This document shows positions 12,650-25,300 of a stretch of DNA of 64,000 nt, piece after piece. Each line of letters opens with the position of its first letter. The stretch's first letter is position 1. Position numbers and translations under genes: made by a program. Below the pieces are notes generated by a model that worked only from the letters and a program-made list of their open reading frames with translations, did no database searches and was not told the origin of the DNA. Source of the DNA: Lates calcarifer (Eukaryota; Chordata; Actinopteri; Centropomidae); the NCBI RefSeq assembly GCF_001640805.2, contig NC_066844.1, positions 5,699,138-5,763,137 of the forward strand, in the 5' to 3' direction.

Positions 12650-14530
12650 CAAGGATTCAGTTTTCCATTGATGATGAGATTAGGTGGTGATGGAGTACCC
12701 CTACAGAAGCATGCTTTACGTCAACTGTATTGTTGACTGAGAGAGTTTTGCCCCAAATGTTATTGTAAAATTGTAACCACTGTTTTGTCATTTCTATGAG
12801 GTGTTATTCACCTTTTCACAAAGTTTCTCCTTCTCATATAAATGTATTTTCTTGGTTTGGGTATTATACAAAGAAATGTGTGTTTATGTTGTCTCGGCCC
12901 TTGGCAGCACATGTAAAGTATTGGACTCTTAATGGTAGTCAAACTGCTGTTTGCTTAGATTTACGCAGGATGTGCTGCCATGTAAATTGTTTGCTTCTTT
13001 GATTTGCCACTCTTTCCTGCCATTAAGTTAGTTTTATATCATTCCAGATGCTTAACCTCTTTAGCTGTAGAGATAATTCATAAATGTGTCTCGGAGTAAA
13101 TGAGTTCATTCAACTCTAACACCTTACAGAGATTGGGCAATATAGTGATAATCTATCACTGTGCTCCACTGTGTAGGGCACATATATAACTTACACAGTG
13201 GCCTGAATACAACACAATTATGTACAGTTGCTCTTTAAATGTGACAAGATGTAAATGGGTATGTCATAGAATATAAATAGGTGAGCTTCTACAAGCATTT
13301 GTCACAACTTTTGAAACACTCTGAACACTTTATAGTCTCTCTCTTTTGGTGGCCAGGAAGAGGTGTATTTGCAGATTCTTTGTTCATTGTACCAACTAAA
13401 TCTCTTTGTTTTGTTATCTCTTGTTTTTTAAACATCAAAGAAATTGTCATTTGAATTTGTCATTCATTGCATGTTAATCCATAATTAGTAAATAATGGGA
13501 TTAAGCCAAATGTAAATTTTTATTTTTGAATTGTTGAGAAATGACATTAGCAATGGAAATGTGAGTAAGAACGATACAAATGTTAAACCCCTCATTGTTT
13601 GCTCATTTGTAACTAAGTCTCCCACTGTACAGAAGGTAAAGTTCAGGACTTCAAAAGACACACTGACAGGTTTCAGAGAGTGACGTGCTGCTATAGCACC
13701 ATCATGTGGCTCAGAAGGCAAACACAATGGTGCTTTGGGTAAGACATGTTGAGCTCTAGACTTCTCACAGCACAGAGGCATCATGTGACACGCAGGCATC
13801 AGCGGCACAGTAGAGTGACTAACTAGCTAACAGTGGGTGAGACAGAGGGCTTCAGCTGCACTGGAAGGCAGCAGGCAGGCGGGAAAAAGGGAGGCAGACG
13901 CAGATGGTTGACCATCAAACATAAGCATCTTTGATTCTTCCTAATTAAACACTTTGATTCCCTGTAATTAAACACCTAATGGAATGGGAGTTAGACATGT
14001 CCCTTCAGATGTTGCCTAGGATGACTCATGGCTTTTGGTTTGCCTCAATACTCAGGTCAGTTCTGGTATCAACGTTTACTTTATTCTTTTTTCCCCCCTC
14101 CTTTTCTTCTTGTTCTCCACAGAGTATATAGGGTAGTACTGACAGGCAATTCTTAGTTTCAGATATTAAGTGTGCAGAGTGAGAGAAAGAATTTGCATGT
14201 AATTATCCTCTGGAAGGGTGGACATAATTCATAGCCCCCCTCCTTTCTCCTTAGTCTTGCACACACACATATTCATATACATAAGCACTGAAACTACTCA
14301 CAACACAACACACAGTAAATCTACAGTAGCTCTCACAGCAACATAATGAGAATCATGTTTAATTTTTTTAAAAATCCTTTTAATTTCCCAAATGGTCCGC
14401 TCTGTTGAATTTTTTCATGCCGCTGACTAATAAAAAAAAGGAACCACAAAGCAGTGCCACTTTGAGCAGCGCTTCTAAATTAACAAGCAACATGTGAGGC
14501 AATTCAAGAGCTGCGTTGTTGTTGTTGTTT
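12650..14530. other. Convergent intergenic region and 3' UTRs
   Basis: klhdc7a (plus) and cfap107 (minus) end towards each other across 1.9 kb. No AATAAA on the plus strand lies near the klhdc7a stop; the nearest exact one I see is about 14429. Variants (TATAAA near 12838, ATTAAA near 13944) are closer. For cfap107, ATTAAA on the minus strand occurs at 14379-14384, about 150 bases past its stop. No additional gene was recognised. Confidence 0.4.
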
Positions 14531-16310
14531 CTAAGCCTTTTGTGATGGCGAAAGCAAAGGGAAACAATGATCTGGGACTTGTAGCAGCGAGCACTGTCTC
14601 AGATCCAGGTCCTTGTTGTTGTGATTGGCTGCGTGGAGGTGGCTGGAGAGTGTGCATGAAGCCCTGGCAAAGCGGCCCTGGCAGAAGGCACTACGTGGGT
14701 GCCTCTGGTATGCTGACCTGTACACAGTCAGTGACGGGAGGTGTGACTGCTGCTTTTCCAAACGGTGCTTTGAGAACTGCAGCAGGCCAAAGTTGGTTGG
14801 AAGGGCTGGAAAGGAGCACATAGAAGAGAAAGTTAACTGCCATGTTACTGCAGCCATTAATTACACTGGTGACTGATTTGGAACATTAAAAGGCATCTGG
14901 GGCTACCCAGATTTAATTGTTCATGAGCACAACTGTTGTTGTATTTTGTCCATACAAAACTGAAGGCACTGAAGTACGTTTGCTCTGTTTATCATTTCCC
15001 ATGTATAATTTTGTACCTTCAGGCAGTTGCAGCATGACACTTTAAACCGCAGTCTTACCAGGAATTGGCCGGTCAGACCTCTCAGGCTGCCATGTCAAGC
15101 TGTCCGGGTGCCAGGGTCGCATAGTGGGCAAAGCGGTGGTGTGCCGACGCCCATAGCTCTCTTCATACTGCGTGACCAAGTGTGAGGATGGTGTGCTGTC
15201 ATAGCCAAATAGCTGCTTGGATGGAAGCCCCTGGAAGACAAAACACAGCAGTCTCAACATAACCCGTATCCACTGGCCTTCGCTGGATTAAGATATAGAG
15301 GGCATGACCTATTCTCTTAAAATAATCTTCTAGAGGCTCACTGTGTGACAGCAGCAAATTGCTCTAACTAGCCTTTAAGTGCCCACTAGCACTGATGATT
15401 TTACACTTTTTTCATGACTGCTGAGTCTGACCAGAAACTTGCTTTCATAAAGAGTTTTATCACAGGCCTTTATCTTGGCCGTCAATATTATGCAGAAGTG
15501 GCCACAATCTAGAGAAGAAAGCCCTGACTTGCAGGGTTGTGACAGGCATTCAATTGGTGTTAATGCCATGAATGAGCAGTTAAAGGCTGACCTCAGCTCT
15601 CAGCAGGGCAGATCCTCTCTCAGAGACGTCTGGCTTGAAGTCCCTGTGGGGCCGGTAGTCTACACGATTGGTGCTGTTGGCTGTCTTTGGCTCCCGAGTG
15701 AACTGTGTCAGACAGAATAAACAGACATCGCAAAGAGGAGAGAGGAGGTGGGGGAGGTGGGGAGGGGGTGTACAGGGACTTGAGCAATGAGCCCGGCACA
15801 AGGCTCAGCAAAGCTCACACTTCACTATCGATCCGCGCTGTTGTACAGTATTTCTTAAGTCATTTCTCCTCTCTGATCCTGAACCAGCAGCCCATGGCCG
15901 AACCTCACGTCAATGCAATTAGTCTCCAGCTCTGGCCTCTCCCACCAGGAGGCTGTGCTGATGTGGCTGAACTGAGGCTGCCTAATCACTTTGCTCTAGA
16001 TTTGACTACCAACTGAGGTGCTACAAAACCTTTGGCAGGCTGCCATTGGTATGGCATTATGTTCTGGATCTGCAGCATGACAAGACATAGATACTCCTTA
16101 CTCTACTACTCTTATTTTGATACTGGTGCCTCCTGATAACCTTTTAGCAAATGTTACAATATTAGGCATCCTTAGGCAATAAGCACACAAAATGCTTACT
16201 TGAAGTCTTTCTTCTGTCCAGTTGCCCAGCAGAACTTTGTTGGCATACTTCTGCTCTATTCTCCATCCAGTTTTGGCCCATTTATCCTGCACAGTCCCTG
16301 TTTGGTTCAT
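14531..16310 (-). CDS. cfap107: Cilia- and flagella-associated protein 107 (C1orf158 family)
   Basis: Four minus-strand exons give 222 codons: 16310-16200, 15702-15592, 15230-15059 and 14805-14531 (TAG). All junctions are GT-AG and phases match (0, 0, 1). The ATG at 16310 is the first Met in frame. Diagnostic segments are GWRIEQKYANKVLLGNWTEE in exon 1, YRPHRDFKPDV in exon 2, HLVTQYEESYGRRH with LPTMRPWHPDSLTWQPERSD in exon 3, and ALPTNFGLLQ opening exon 4. These agree with the CFAP107 family, proteins that bind the inner wall of axonemal doublet microtubules in motile cilia and sperm. There is no signal peptide or membrane segment. The C-terminal tail beyond the conserved TNFGLL block is long, rich in H, S and Q and unlike what I remember of the mammalian protein (about 194 residues). 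An X-box 145 bp upstream fits ciliary regulation. In human the gene also neighbours the AADACL3/4 genes. Confidence 0.85.
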
Positions 16311-16454
16311 ACTTTGCCTTGTGTCAAAACTCACCTAGCCAGGGAAATCTGAGGCCCTGTTAGAACGTGGTTAGCTAGTCAAACAGATAGCATGTAGGTG
16401 CATTCACCTGGCCACATAATGGCATAGGCAGCGGAGGGGAAATAGAAGAGCTCT

Positions 16455-16468
16455 GTTGCCATGGATAC
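16455..16468 (-). promoter_or_regulatory. RFX X-box upstream of cfap107
   Basis: On the minus strand the sequence is GTATCCATGGCAAC, a full match to the X-box pattern GTHNYYATRRNAAC bound by RFX factors at ciliary genes. It sits 145 bp upstream of the cfap107 ATG and in the same orientation. The match is seen directly; occupancy is inferred. Confidence 0.7.
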
Positions 16469-16768
16469 AGCAAACACTGAAAGGGAAGGCAAGCAGAGTG
16501 TCCTGGAAGCAAATGGGAGATGTCTTATATCTGTGTTCAAAAGAGATACATTCCTTAAGGCTAGGGCATGACATTTACCTTTTATCAGTATACTCTATAT
16601 TGTTAGAGTGGTGCCAAAAATTGTTTCCAGACTTTGTATCCTCGGGTTACTTTTCATTTTTGGTATAAAACAGGTTTTGTTTATTGATTTTTGTGGAGGT
16701 TTTTTTGTCTTCGGCGAACAGTATACTTGTAATGAAGAAGAACACTCTGCCACCGGAGGCAAGTTTTG

Positions 16769-16774
16769 TTTATT
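16769..16774 (-). terminator. Polyadenylation signal AATAAA of the AADACL4-like gene
   Basis: AATAAA on the minus strand lies 56 bases past the TGA at 16832-16830. A second copy lies at 16680-16685. Both precede the cfap107 X-box, so the two minus-strand genes are separate tandem units only about 0.5 kb apart. Confidence 0.55.
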
Positions 16775-16829
16775 AAAATGTAAAACAAGATGGAAAGCAG
16801 AATAAAATTCATGATCCTAGTCATGATCT

Positions 16830-19055
16830 TCATAGTGTTTTCACATAGTTAACAACACTCTCCACAACACCTAGCGCAGAGGGAAAGGTGAGCCAGCCCT
16901 GGTTAAAAAAGTTTATCATGCCATGAAAACCGTCCTTCACATGTTGCCAGGTGACATCTTTTTTCAGATCCAGCAGCCGTTTCCTGTAAAGAATCCCATC
17001 ATCCCTCAGGACGTCATATTCACAGGTGAGAAGGAAGGTCTGTGGGGTTTTCTGAATGAGAGCATCATCTGCCAGTAGAGGTGAGACCTCAGGTTCCAAA
17101 CCAGCTTTGATTGTGTGATACACCTCCCCATCATATTCTGGGGTTGGTTGCACACAGAAACCCCTTACGAGGCACTCGGGGGGTAAGTTGGACGGGGAGA
17201 GCCAGGCTTCATAGCGTGGCCTGAGCTCAGTGGGGACGTGGTTGCCTTCCAGCAAGTCTTGGCACACAGACATGTCCCCACTGAGGTACTGCAGGAAGTA
17301 GAATGCCATCCGGCCACGAAACAATATGGGCACAGCATGATTTTGCTGGTATGAGGGCAGGTTGAAATCTGCCATCTGCAGGGCCGGGTAGATGAGGACC
17401 TGAGCACAGGGGAACGGCAGATGTCCGTCCTCTCTCCGCGCCAGCCTTTGACACAGCGCTGCTGCCAGGTTAGCCCCAGTGCTGTCCCCTCCGACTGCCA
17501 CTCTGCGAGAGTCCACACTGAACTCAGCCTCTGCAACAGACAGAAAGTGGCACGTCGCTGTCTCACAATCGTCCAGCTGGGCAGGGTACCTGTGCTCAGG
17601 GGCTAATCGGTACCTAAGAGGGGTGAGAGGGAAGACGGGGGGGACAATATGTTGAGTTCTGGAGATTTAAATGCTATGAGTCTAGGATATTTCTGGTCAT
17701 TCTGGAAAAGTTTACATACCCAACAGAAACAACGATGGTGTCAGACTTCTTGGCGATGTGCCGACAGACTTCATCTACAGAATCTATTTAGGATTGACAG
17801 GACACCATTGTTAACAAAACATATGTTGTGGTCTTGTGGTGGCAACAGACAGAACATGGCAATTTTTATTCCTCTCTCTGCCTACACTGACCTCCTTTTC
17901 AATAAATTATTTAAGCCTATTTTTTTCCCTCTTGAATATTAATTCATAATTTGAAGGCCTATAATCTGTGATCCAAATGGCTAAACCTGTCCACAACCAA
18001 AATTAAACTACAGTAAGCAAATTTTCTATTTTCACCAAATTGATTGACTGGTCCTTTAACAGAAGAACCAGCAGACACCAGCTGAATAATTCATCATTAT
18101 GTAATTAAAAGTTTGAATCTTAAATGCAGTAGGAAAACAGGCCTATGTGTTTGGTTATAACCAGTTCATTCAAATTATAATCAGCTATGTATGTGAATCA
18201 TATGATCTGAACATTGTATACCTATATTGCCCAGCACCCAGCCACCTCCATGGAAATACACAAGACCTCTTCTCAAGCCATCACACACAGCAGTGGGCTC
18301 ATACACTCGCACTGGCACCTCAGAAAACTTCAGGTCCTTCACTCGCAGACCAGCAGGAACTGGATTTGAGCGAGTGAGAAAACAGGCCACGAACCATCGG
18401 ATAAAACTGACCTGATGACAAATGCCCAGACGATGCAGGATCCGGCCCTGGCAGGAGAGGAATCGCAAACGTAACCACAAGTAGGAGACAAAAAAATTGT
18501 TTTCTGATGGGTAAAGTCAAAGTGAAAGTTATTCTCTCTAAGAAACCATATTTACTATGACAACATCAAAGGAGGGGAACACATGACCTTGCCTTTCTTG
18601 TACCTTTGTTAGTCTTGATTTCTTATCTAAAATTTCTCTGATGCTTTATCAGTTGCTGGAGGACAAAGAAAGGACAGCCATCTTTGATGAGGGCCTAAAC
18701 GATTCTGGCTGATTTTTCTTAATAATACACCAGCAGAGGTATTTTCCTTTACTCTAAGGATTTCATTAGTTTAATATTTGTTGTTTTTTTTTAAAGGTTA
18801 ATTATAACAGATACAGTAACATGCAGGAAACATAAAATAATAAGCCCCAACAATTCCATAGACTATGTAGATACTCACCACAATTGCTATGCCAACAAAC
18901 AAACCATGAACCATGTGCAGTTTCCCACTATTTGCAACCCCACGAGGAATGTCTGAATTCATCAGCTCAGAGTACACAAGTCCAATTACCAGAAGGAGGA
19001 AGGCTGCAACAAGAGCAGCAAAGCCAATTATTAAAATTGCCCAGCCGATGTCCAT
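16830..19055 (-). CDS. aadacl4: Arylacetamide deacetylase-like 4 (HSL-family membrane esterase)
   Basis: Four minus-strand exons encode 416 residues (human AADACL4 about 407): 19055-18879, 18447-18222, 17783-17720 and 17613-16830. Junctions are GT-AG with matching phases (0, 1, 0 with split Gly). The start ATG (ACACCATGG) has an excellent context. Residues 5-27 form an N-terminal signal anchor (AILIIGFAALVAAFLLLVIG), so the enzyme should be a type II protein with its catalytic domain in the ER lumen. The oxyanion HGGGW is at 125-129, the nucleophile Ser200 in GDSTG (commonly GDSAG in the family), Asp356 in EYDVLRDD and His386 in DGFHG, so the triad is complete. Family members hydrolyse acyl esters and amides or neutral lipids; the substrate here is unknown. 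Assignment to AADACL4 rather than AADAC or NCEH1 rests on overall similarity and on dhrs3 lying next door. Confidence 0.87.
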
Positions 19056-21204
19056 GGTGTTGCTGGTCTGCCGTGCTGAAGGTAAGTCATTAGAAGTAAA
19101 TGTTTTATCTACCTGCTTTCAGCTTCTTTCCACCCCTCCCACATCCGCGCGCAGTGCATTCTGACCTTGGTTTCATTTAATGACAAGTTTGGCTGCCTGT
19201 TGCCCTGGAAAAAATAATTATATTCCACAACATATACTATGGCTGTGTAGTCAAAGTAATTACACGTTTCCCTAAGAAACCAAGTTGTTCCACTATGGAA
19301 TATTACACAAAATATTTGTATGTAAATGCAGCAGTTTTTTTAAAATTACACCTATGTTTTCATAGTACCCATTAAGTTGTCTTCCAAACCCGAGCAATAT
19401 TTTTACAGATATCTAAAGGATGTTGTGATTTTTTTCTGATTAATTTCATGCCCCTGCATGGTGCCATGGAAATCTCTGCTGCTTACAGCTGCACAGACTG
19501 GTATTCTCACTATCTGGTGTCTAAGGAAAGAAAATGTTGTGAGATGGTCCCAGTGAAGGCTGACTGAGAACACCCTTATCTGAACTTTCATTGCTGATCT
19601 GTAGATGGCAGTGATAGCATGAGTATAAATAAACAGTCCCTTCTGAAATGTACTCTATTTACATTTTTGCCTTCTGCATGCAGCCTGAACCCATTTGCAA
19701 CCTACTGCAATGTATATCTTTAGACTTTTGTCCTACTTTTTTTGCAGATCTGCTAACTTCTATTTAATTTAACCTCAGCTGGAAATACTTTGGTGGTGTG
19801 TGTTCCAGTGCATCTTGACTTTGAGTTCACATTTTGTAAATCTCTAAAATTTCCAAACTGAAGACAGCATCTGGAGTCGGGTTGTCTTGGAGTTTTTAGC
19901 AGCCCCCGAGAGCCTCTCTGCCTTCCCTAAGTAGCTGAGCCCAACACAAAGCAACCATTGTGAAGCTGCTCTTTAAACCCTTCCCAGTTGCTGAAAAAGC
20001 CCTGCATTCAGCGATACCCAGTAAAAATCACAGTGCCGGGGCCAAAAATCACAGACTGGAATCTTGTCTGAGGCCCACGAATTCATAGGATTTGTTTAGG
20101 AGGCATTCATGCAGTTTTCTGTTTGTCACCCTGACAAGTTTCTGAGACTGGGCTGACCTATTTCCCAAATTGCACAGAAAGATATAGCCTGCTTCAAAAA
20201 AACACAGTTAACACAACAAATTGGGTTCAGACAACTGATGCCGCTTCGCATGTATGAGACAGCTACAGATGTACGCAAATCAGCAAAAGCGTCTTCACTC
20301 AGTCTCACATCCACTCCACCATGCTTGTAAAACTGAAGGCAATATTTGCTGTAATTTATTATGAAAGCTTGCCTGCTACCATGAGGAATCTAGACTTTTA
20401 TGTGCATTTGTTTGCAGGCTTTTCAACTGGCTCAAGGGCACATCAGCATATGTATTTGTCATTATGAGTGTTGAGCCCAGACTGCCTAATGTAAAGATAA
20501 TCACTTCAAACCAAACTTTTTTCCCCCCAGTTTTTGCTCATTTGCTCCAAGAAAGTTGATTTATCTATCCTTTTATCTATCTATGATACTTAGGTTCATT
20601 ATTTGAGTGGCTGGTGTTATGGTTACAATTGTTAGTTTTCTCAATTGTGTGTTTGTTTAGTGCTTTGCTGATTGTTTGTTTGCTTGCTTATTTGCTTTAC
20701 TTAATTAATTGGGGGGCTGGACTGAGGATTATTTGACCAGGACTCTCAGTCGTTCTCATGAATCCCTCAAATGTTCCCCTCCTGATACTCTTATATAAGA
20801 ACATTTTGGTTGTTGATCTCACATTGACTTATAACTGTCAGTGAAACCTGTGATTGCAACATCATTGTTATTCTGTATGTTATGTAACGAGGTTAAGTTG
20901 GAGTCATGAATGAAATTATGAAGTTAAACTCTTCCCCAAAAGAGGTTGGGCACCCACCTGGGTCACAGCGGGGCGGCCACTGGGGGGCCCCTGGACCACA
21001 GGTTGAGAACCACACGCCGTAGGCACATGAAGGGGGTGGGGAAGAGGCAAGTACGCAACCACTCAGGGCAGACGGGCACTGGAGCAAAAATATTCATCCC
21101 CACTTAACATGTCAATCAGGATTAATGCCCTCACAAACCTCCCCTTTAGGTTCATCCAGGTCCTTTCACCAGTGGAAGAACCGAAGCCTGGGCAGAGACG
21201 GTAA
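19056..21204. other. Head-to-head intergenic region between aadacl4 and dhrs3
   Basis: The two genes diverge with about 2.6 kb between their ATGs. No third gene is seen. A CTCF-like half-match (12 of 14) lies at 19598-19611. Near 20960-21015 is a short stretch containing 'ccacaggttgagaaccac', wording I recall from a common teleost repeat. Confidence 0.4.
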
Positions 21205-21212
21205 TATATAAG
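21205..21212 (+). promoter_or_regulatory. TATA-like box upstream of dhrs3
   Basis: TATATAAG lies about 420 bp upstream of the dhrs3 ATG. If used, the leader would be about 390 nt and contain upstream ATGs, so a nearer TATA-less start is an alternative. Confidence 0.3.
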
Positions 21213-21628
21213 GCAGGGACAGGACAGTACAGGAACACAACACGAAAGCCCAGCGGTTTCAGTAGCGCGCACCACAGAGCGTCGCCTGGACTTGTGTGTT
21301 TCACGTCTCTGCGTCTTTACCAGTGGTTGACAGGCGTAATGACTGATCACTCACACGTTGCGAGATCCTGATGCATGTCGACTGACATGTCAGAGCTCCT
21401 TGAAATCACACAGCTCTGCCTTTTTTAAATCTTTTTTCGGCTGTGGATTACTCATGCAGTACTTTGTGAGGCTGCAGATGATATTGTTTGCACGCGGATA
21501 AACTTGCAGGAGCTCGTAGGTCGGTGTTTTGTGAGCCGCTCGCCGTGGGAGGATATCTGTAGTGCACGTAAACTTGCAGCGTAAACATTATAGCCTTAGT
21601 TGTCGGCTGCCTGTGAGCACTTTCCGAG

Positions 21629-22296
21629 ATGGAGTTAAAGAGCGCGTGTCGTATGTTTCTTTTCCCGGTTCAGATGTTGTATTATATAGTCAGAGCAAGT
21701 TTGTTTTCGCTGCTGCCGAGCAGGAGAAAGGACCTGACCAAGGAGGTGGTACTGATCACCGGTGGGGGACGAGGCATCGGACGTCACCTGGCCAAAGAGT
21801 TTGCCAAGCAGGGAGCCAGAAAGGTAATTTCATTTCACCACAAGACCACTTGTTGCACCCACTTTGTTACTGTCACGCTCTCCGAAGAAACACATTAGCA
21901 AACAATTGAAGTTATTCTGACAAGGCGCGTATCAGCTGCAGCAGCAGTAGTAGTTGAGCCCCCCCCACCCTCCTCCAGCCTCAGGTAACCTGGTCAGTCC
22001 TGCCCACCTTGCTCGAAGTGTTTTTTGTTGTTCCCATGTGCTGATCGTGACCTCTTAGTAGCCGAGTCGGTCCAGTGAGACCGGAGACACTGCCCTCAAT
22101 TTTGGTTCAAGTATTGCACAACAGCATGGGTCAACCAGAGGGCAGGCCTGGGTAGCTCTTATGGTTGTTAAATGTGATTAAGCGCAGCACCGGGCTGATA
22201 TGTATTCTGCAAAGGTCTGGAATGATTGTTGAATGACTGTCATGTCCAGAAAGTGTATTATCCATAGATTTTAGGCTGCGATAAAGGCACTGACTC

Positions 22297-22327
<31 letters not shown>

Positions 22328-25300
22328 GCGCGCGCGCGTGTGTGTGTGCATGCACAAAGCTGCACTGAAACTGCATCAAAGCCATTGACATAATAACAGC
22401 CCTGCTATTACCCCATTATAGTTTCTTGCCATTTTTGAGCAGGCTTTGCACTGTCATAAAGTCTGCCAACATATCACAACACAACAAAAGGCTCCATAAT
22501 ACTTTTAATAAAAGCCAGATTAGGTTTTGTTTTCAAGCATAGCATGAGGACATGGGATGCCTTTTATGGAGTGTATGCAAAACAAAGTTGACCCAACTAA
22601 AAAGAGTTGTGGAGGGACAGATTGCATTATCTTGGATTAGTCTAATACAAAGGTGGCGGTTCTACTTTTATAGAGACTGACACATTCTGATGAGGTAATA
22701 GGTCATAACAGGTCAGAAAAGTCATTTCTACAATGACACTGAAGTTTTGATTCATCAGTATTTTCCCAGCTGGAGGTTGGGGTGAATTCCACATCCTGTT
22801 TTGATCATTCAGTTTAATGGAATCAGCTGTTTAAAACCCTGATTTTAAAAGGGGATCCAAAAGTAATCTGATTACACTACAGTGCAGTCCATTCATATCA
22901 TGTTTGCAAATCCTTAAACTGTAAACCATTACTCTTATTGGAAATATATTTAAAAGTAATGCATCTAGTGTTGCCTGTTGCAAAGAATCACGCCACCCAT
23001 CTCTAGCATGCACCATCATATTCCCCACCCCCACCACACCCTCACCATCCCTCACCCCCTAACAGGGAGCCGTCACTTGGGCCTGAAACGATCCAGTGGC
23101 TGCGCAGACAGTTCCTCATCACTGCAGGTCAGGCTCTGTTCCCATCATCATTTCCAGCTACAGTTTGTCTACCAATCCAGTGGGTGAACATTACACAGCT
23201 GAGTGCCTGATGAGCCACCAGTGTCCCTTCAGCAGTAACGTGTTAATATAGAGCAGCTCTATTTTTGATCACCTCAGACTGGAGTCATCATTACACATGG
23301 AGGAAAATGGTAGTAATTTCCTCCGCAGAAAGCACTGAGGTGCCCCGACTGAAAGCTGCGGGTTGTAATTATCTGTACATGTGTGACATGCGCTCCACAT
23401 CTTGGATGCTCTCTTAAGGTGCAATTTTAGCAGCTTGAAAACATTGCTAAAAGCTCAATGAAACACTAACTGCCTCCCTCAGTCTTTCAATGCCATCTCC
23501 TTGGGGAATGCGCAAGAAGAAACCAGTGGGTTTTAAAAGCTTTACTTTGCAGCTGCACAACAAAGGATGTCACCATGCTTTTCAGCACCCCATTGTTGGG
23601 TATTATCAAGGTGTGAAGGCTTTGAAAACAACACCTGTGGTAATGTGTATGACAATTACTCCCTGCCTAAAGAGATGCTAAAAGGAAATAGGACGGTAAT
23701 TATGAATAGGGCTAACCTCTATGAACTTGTGCTCACCCCAGTTTGAGCCCCTTTGTGATTGGCAGTCGGAATTTCCTTTTCCCTCTGCTCGAGCTTTGGT
23801 GTTTTCACGGTGCGAGGAAGACTAACTACAACGTTGATAAAAGAATTTGGAGAGATGGAGAGCTGGGGACTCAGGAGGGGAGCCAGGTCTTCTTGTGTGC
23901 TGTTAGGGAGGGGGTTGTGTGTGTGTGTGGAGGAGGGGGGGTTGCAGAATGAAGCTCTGAAACAATAAACCTGAACCAAAGTATTTTCAAACACAGCATC
24001 CAAGTTCAGATCACTGCGAGAGGGCTTTTTGAACAATCCCAGTAAATAGTTGACGACTTTAAACAGCATATTTCTTCAAAGCTCCTTTCCCAAGTATTTT
24101 CCAGTACCATAACAACAACTGCAGAATAAAGTGTTTGCAGAAAGCATGGGTTTTAATGTGGTTGTAGACATTACATAAAGAGATCACTGCGAGGAAGATG
24201 AACCAAACCGAGACACTGACAACAGGTTTGTGTGTGTGTGTGTGTGTTGTGCTGGAGGCGGGAAGCACACCGCTCCCAGCTGGGTATTGCCCTGCAACTG
24301 ACCTTGCTGTCTCCGCAGTAATTAGACAGCGGCAGGCGACTGCCTCCTGAACTCCTGCTGCCCCCTCTGTGTGCTGCCTCTCTGCTGGCCCTTACAATGG
24401 GTGTGAAAAGGAGGGTTCATACCCACCCATACATTCAGACTTGAAAGATAGAGTATCACTGTAATTCAGCTGGAGCTACTGGGGACACAGAGACGTACAC
24501 CTCAGCCTGTATTGAGTGGCATCTGCTCTGTCTCTCTCACTCAAGGTCCTGTTTCCAGCTCTGCAACATTAATTTGTTGATTAGAGAGCTTTTACTTACA
24601 GCATGTGTTGATGTTGAGTCCCGTTAGGCATGCCTAGTTAGAACAATCACTGGTTTATCACTGATAGTGAAGGGGGCTTGTGCAAGGTCAATTAAAAGCT
24701 GTTTTCTTACTGTTTCCATCCACATAGCAATTTGGCCGGTGCTTGTTTGTTCTTAGGGTCCTGTGTGTTGTGACGGGTGATAAACCTAATGAATTAAATA
24801 ACATTTTAACAGGAGAGCACAGTTTGAGTGCTGACTTTTAATGAGAGCTGTCAGCTTTGTTTGTAAGGCTCAAATCCTATTAAAAGCTTTCAGTTATTTA
24901 TCAAGACCTGTCTGCCTTCACTGATTACTTAAATGGCCTTGCAAATGAAGCAAACAAAAAACCCAATCACAGGCAACTCAAACACAGACTGTTCACAGAG
25001 AAAGCCAAACACTTATTGCTCCAGATCTGATAAAGAAATAGAGAACACATTCCAGTCTGTAATCTTTGATGTCCCTCAAGCTGAACAGTGTCAATATTTC
25101 TGTCTTTGCTTCTGCCACTGTTACCACTGGATAGTAGATGACGCATGGACACTTCCTTAAAACGAATAGCGACACAGTGACGTGGCAGTATCTTGTGGAT
25201 TGTAGATGTGCAAATTAACATATTGTAATTATCAGTATGTCTCTATTTTTGTTTGGCTCTATACAAATACTCTGTGTGAAATTTTAAAAGATGGGTACTG

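Noticed and set aside
15735..15775. G-rich stretch as a G-quadruplex
   Set aside because: Only three runs of three or more G; on the minus strand it is simply the polypyrimidine tract before cfap107 exon 2.
21147..21164. Possible retinoic-acid response element upstream of dhrs3 (GGTTCA..AGGTCC)
   Set aside because: Spacing is three bases and the second half-site is imperfect; not a DR1, DR2 or DR5.
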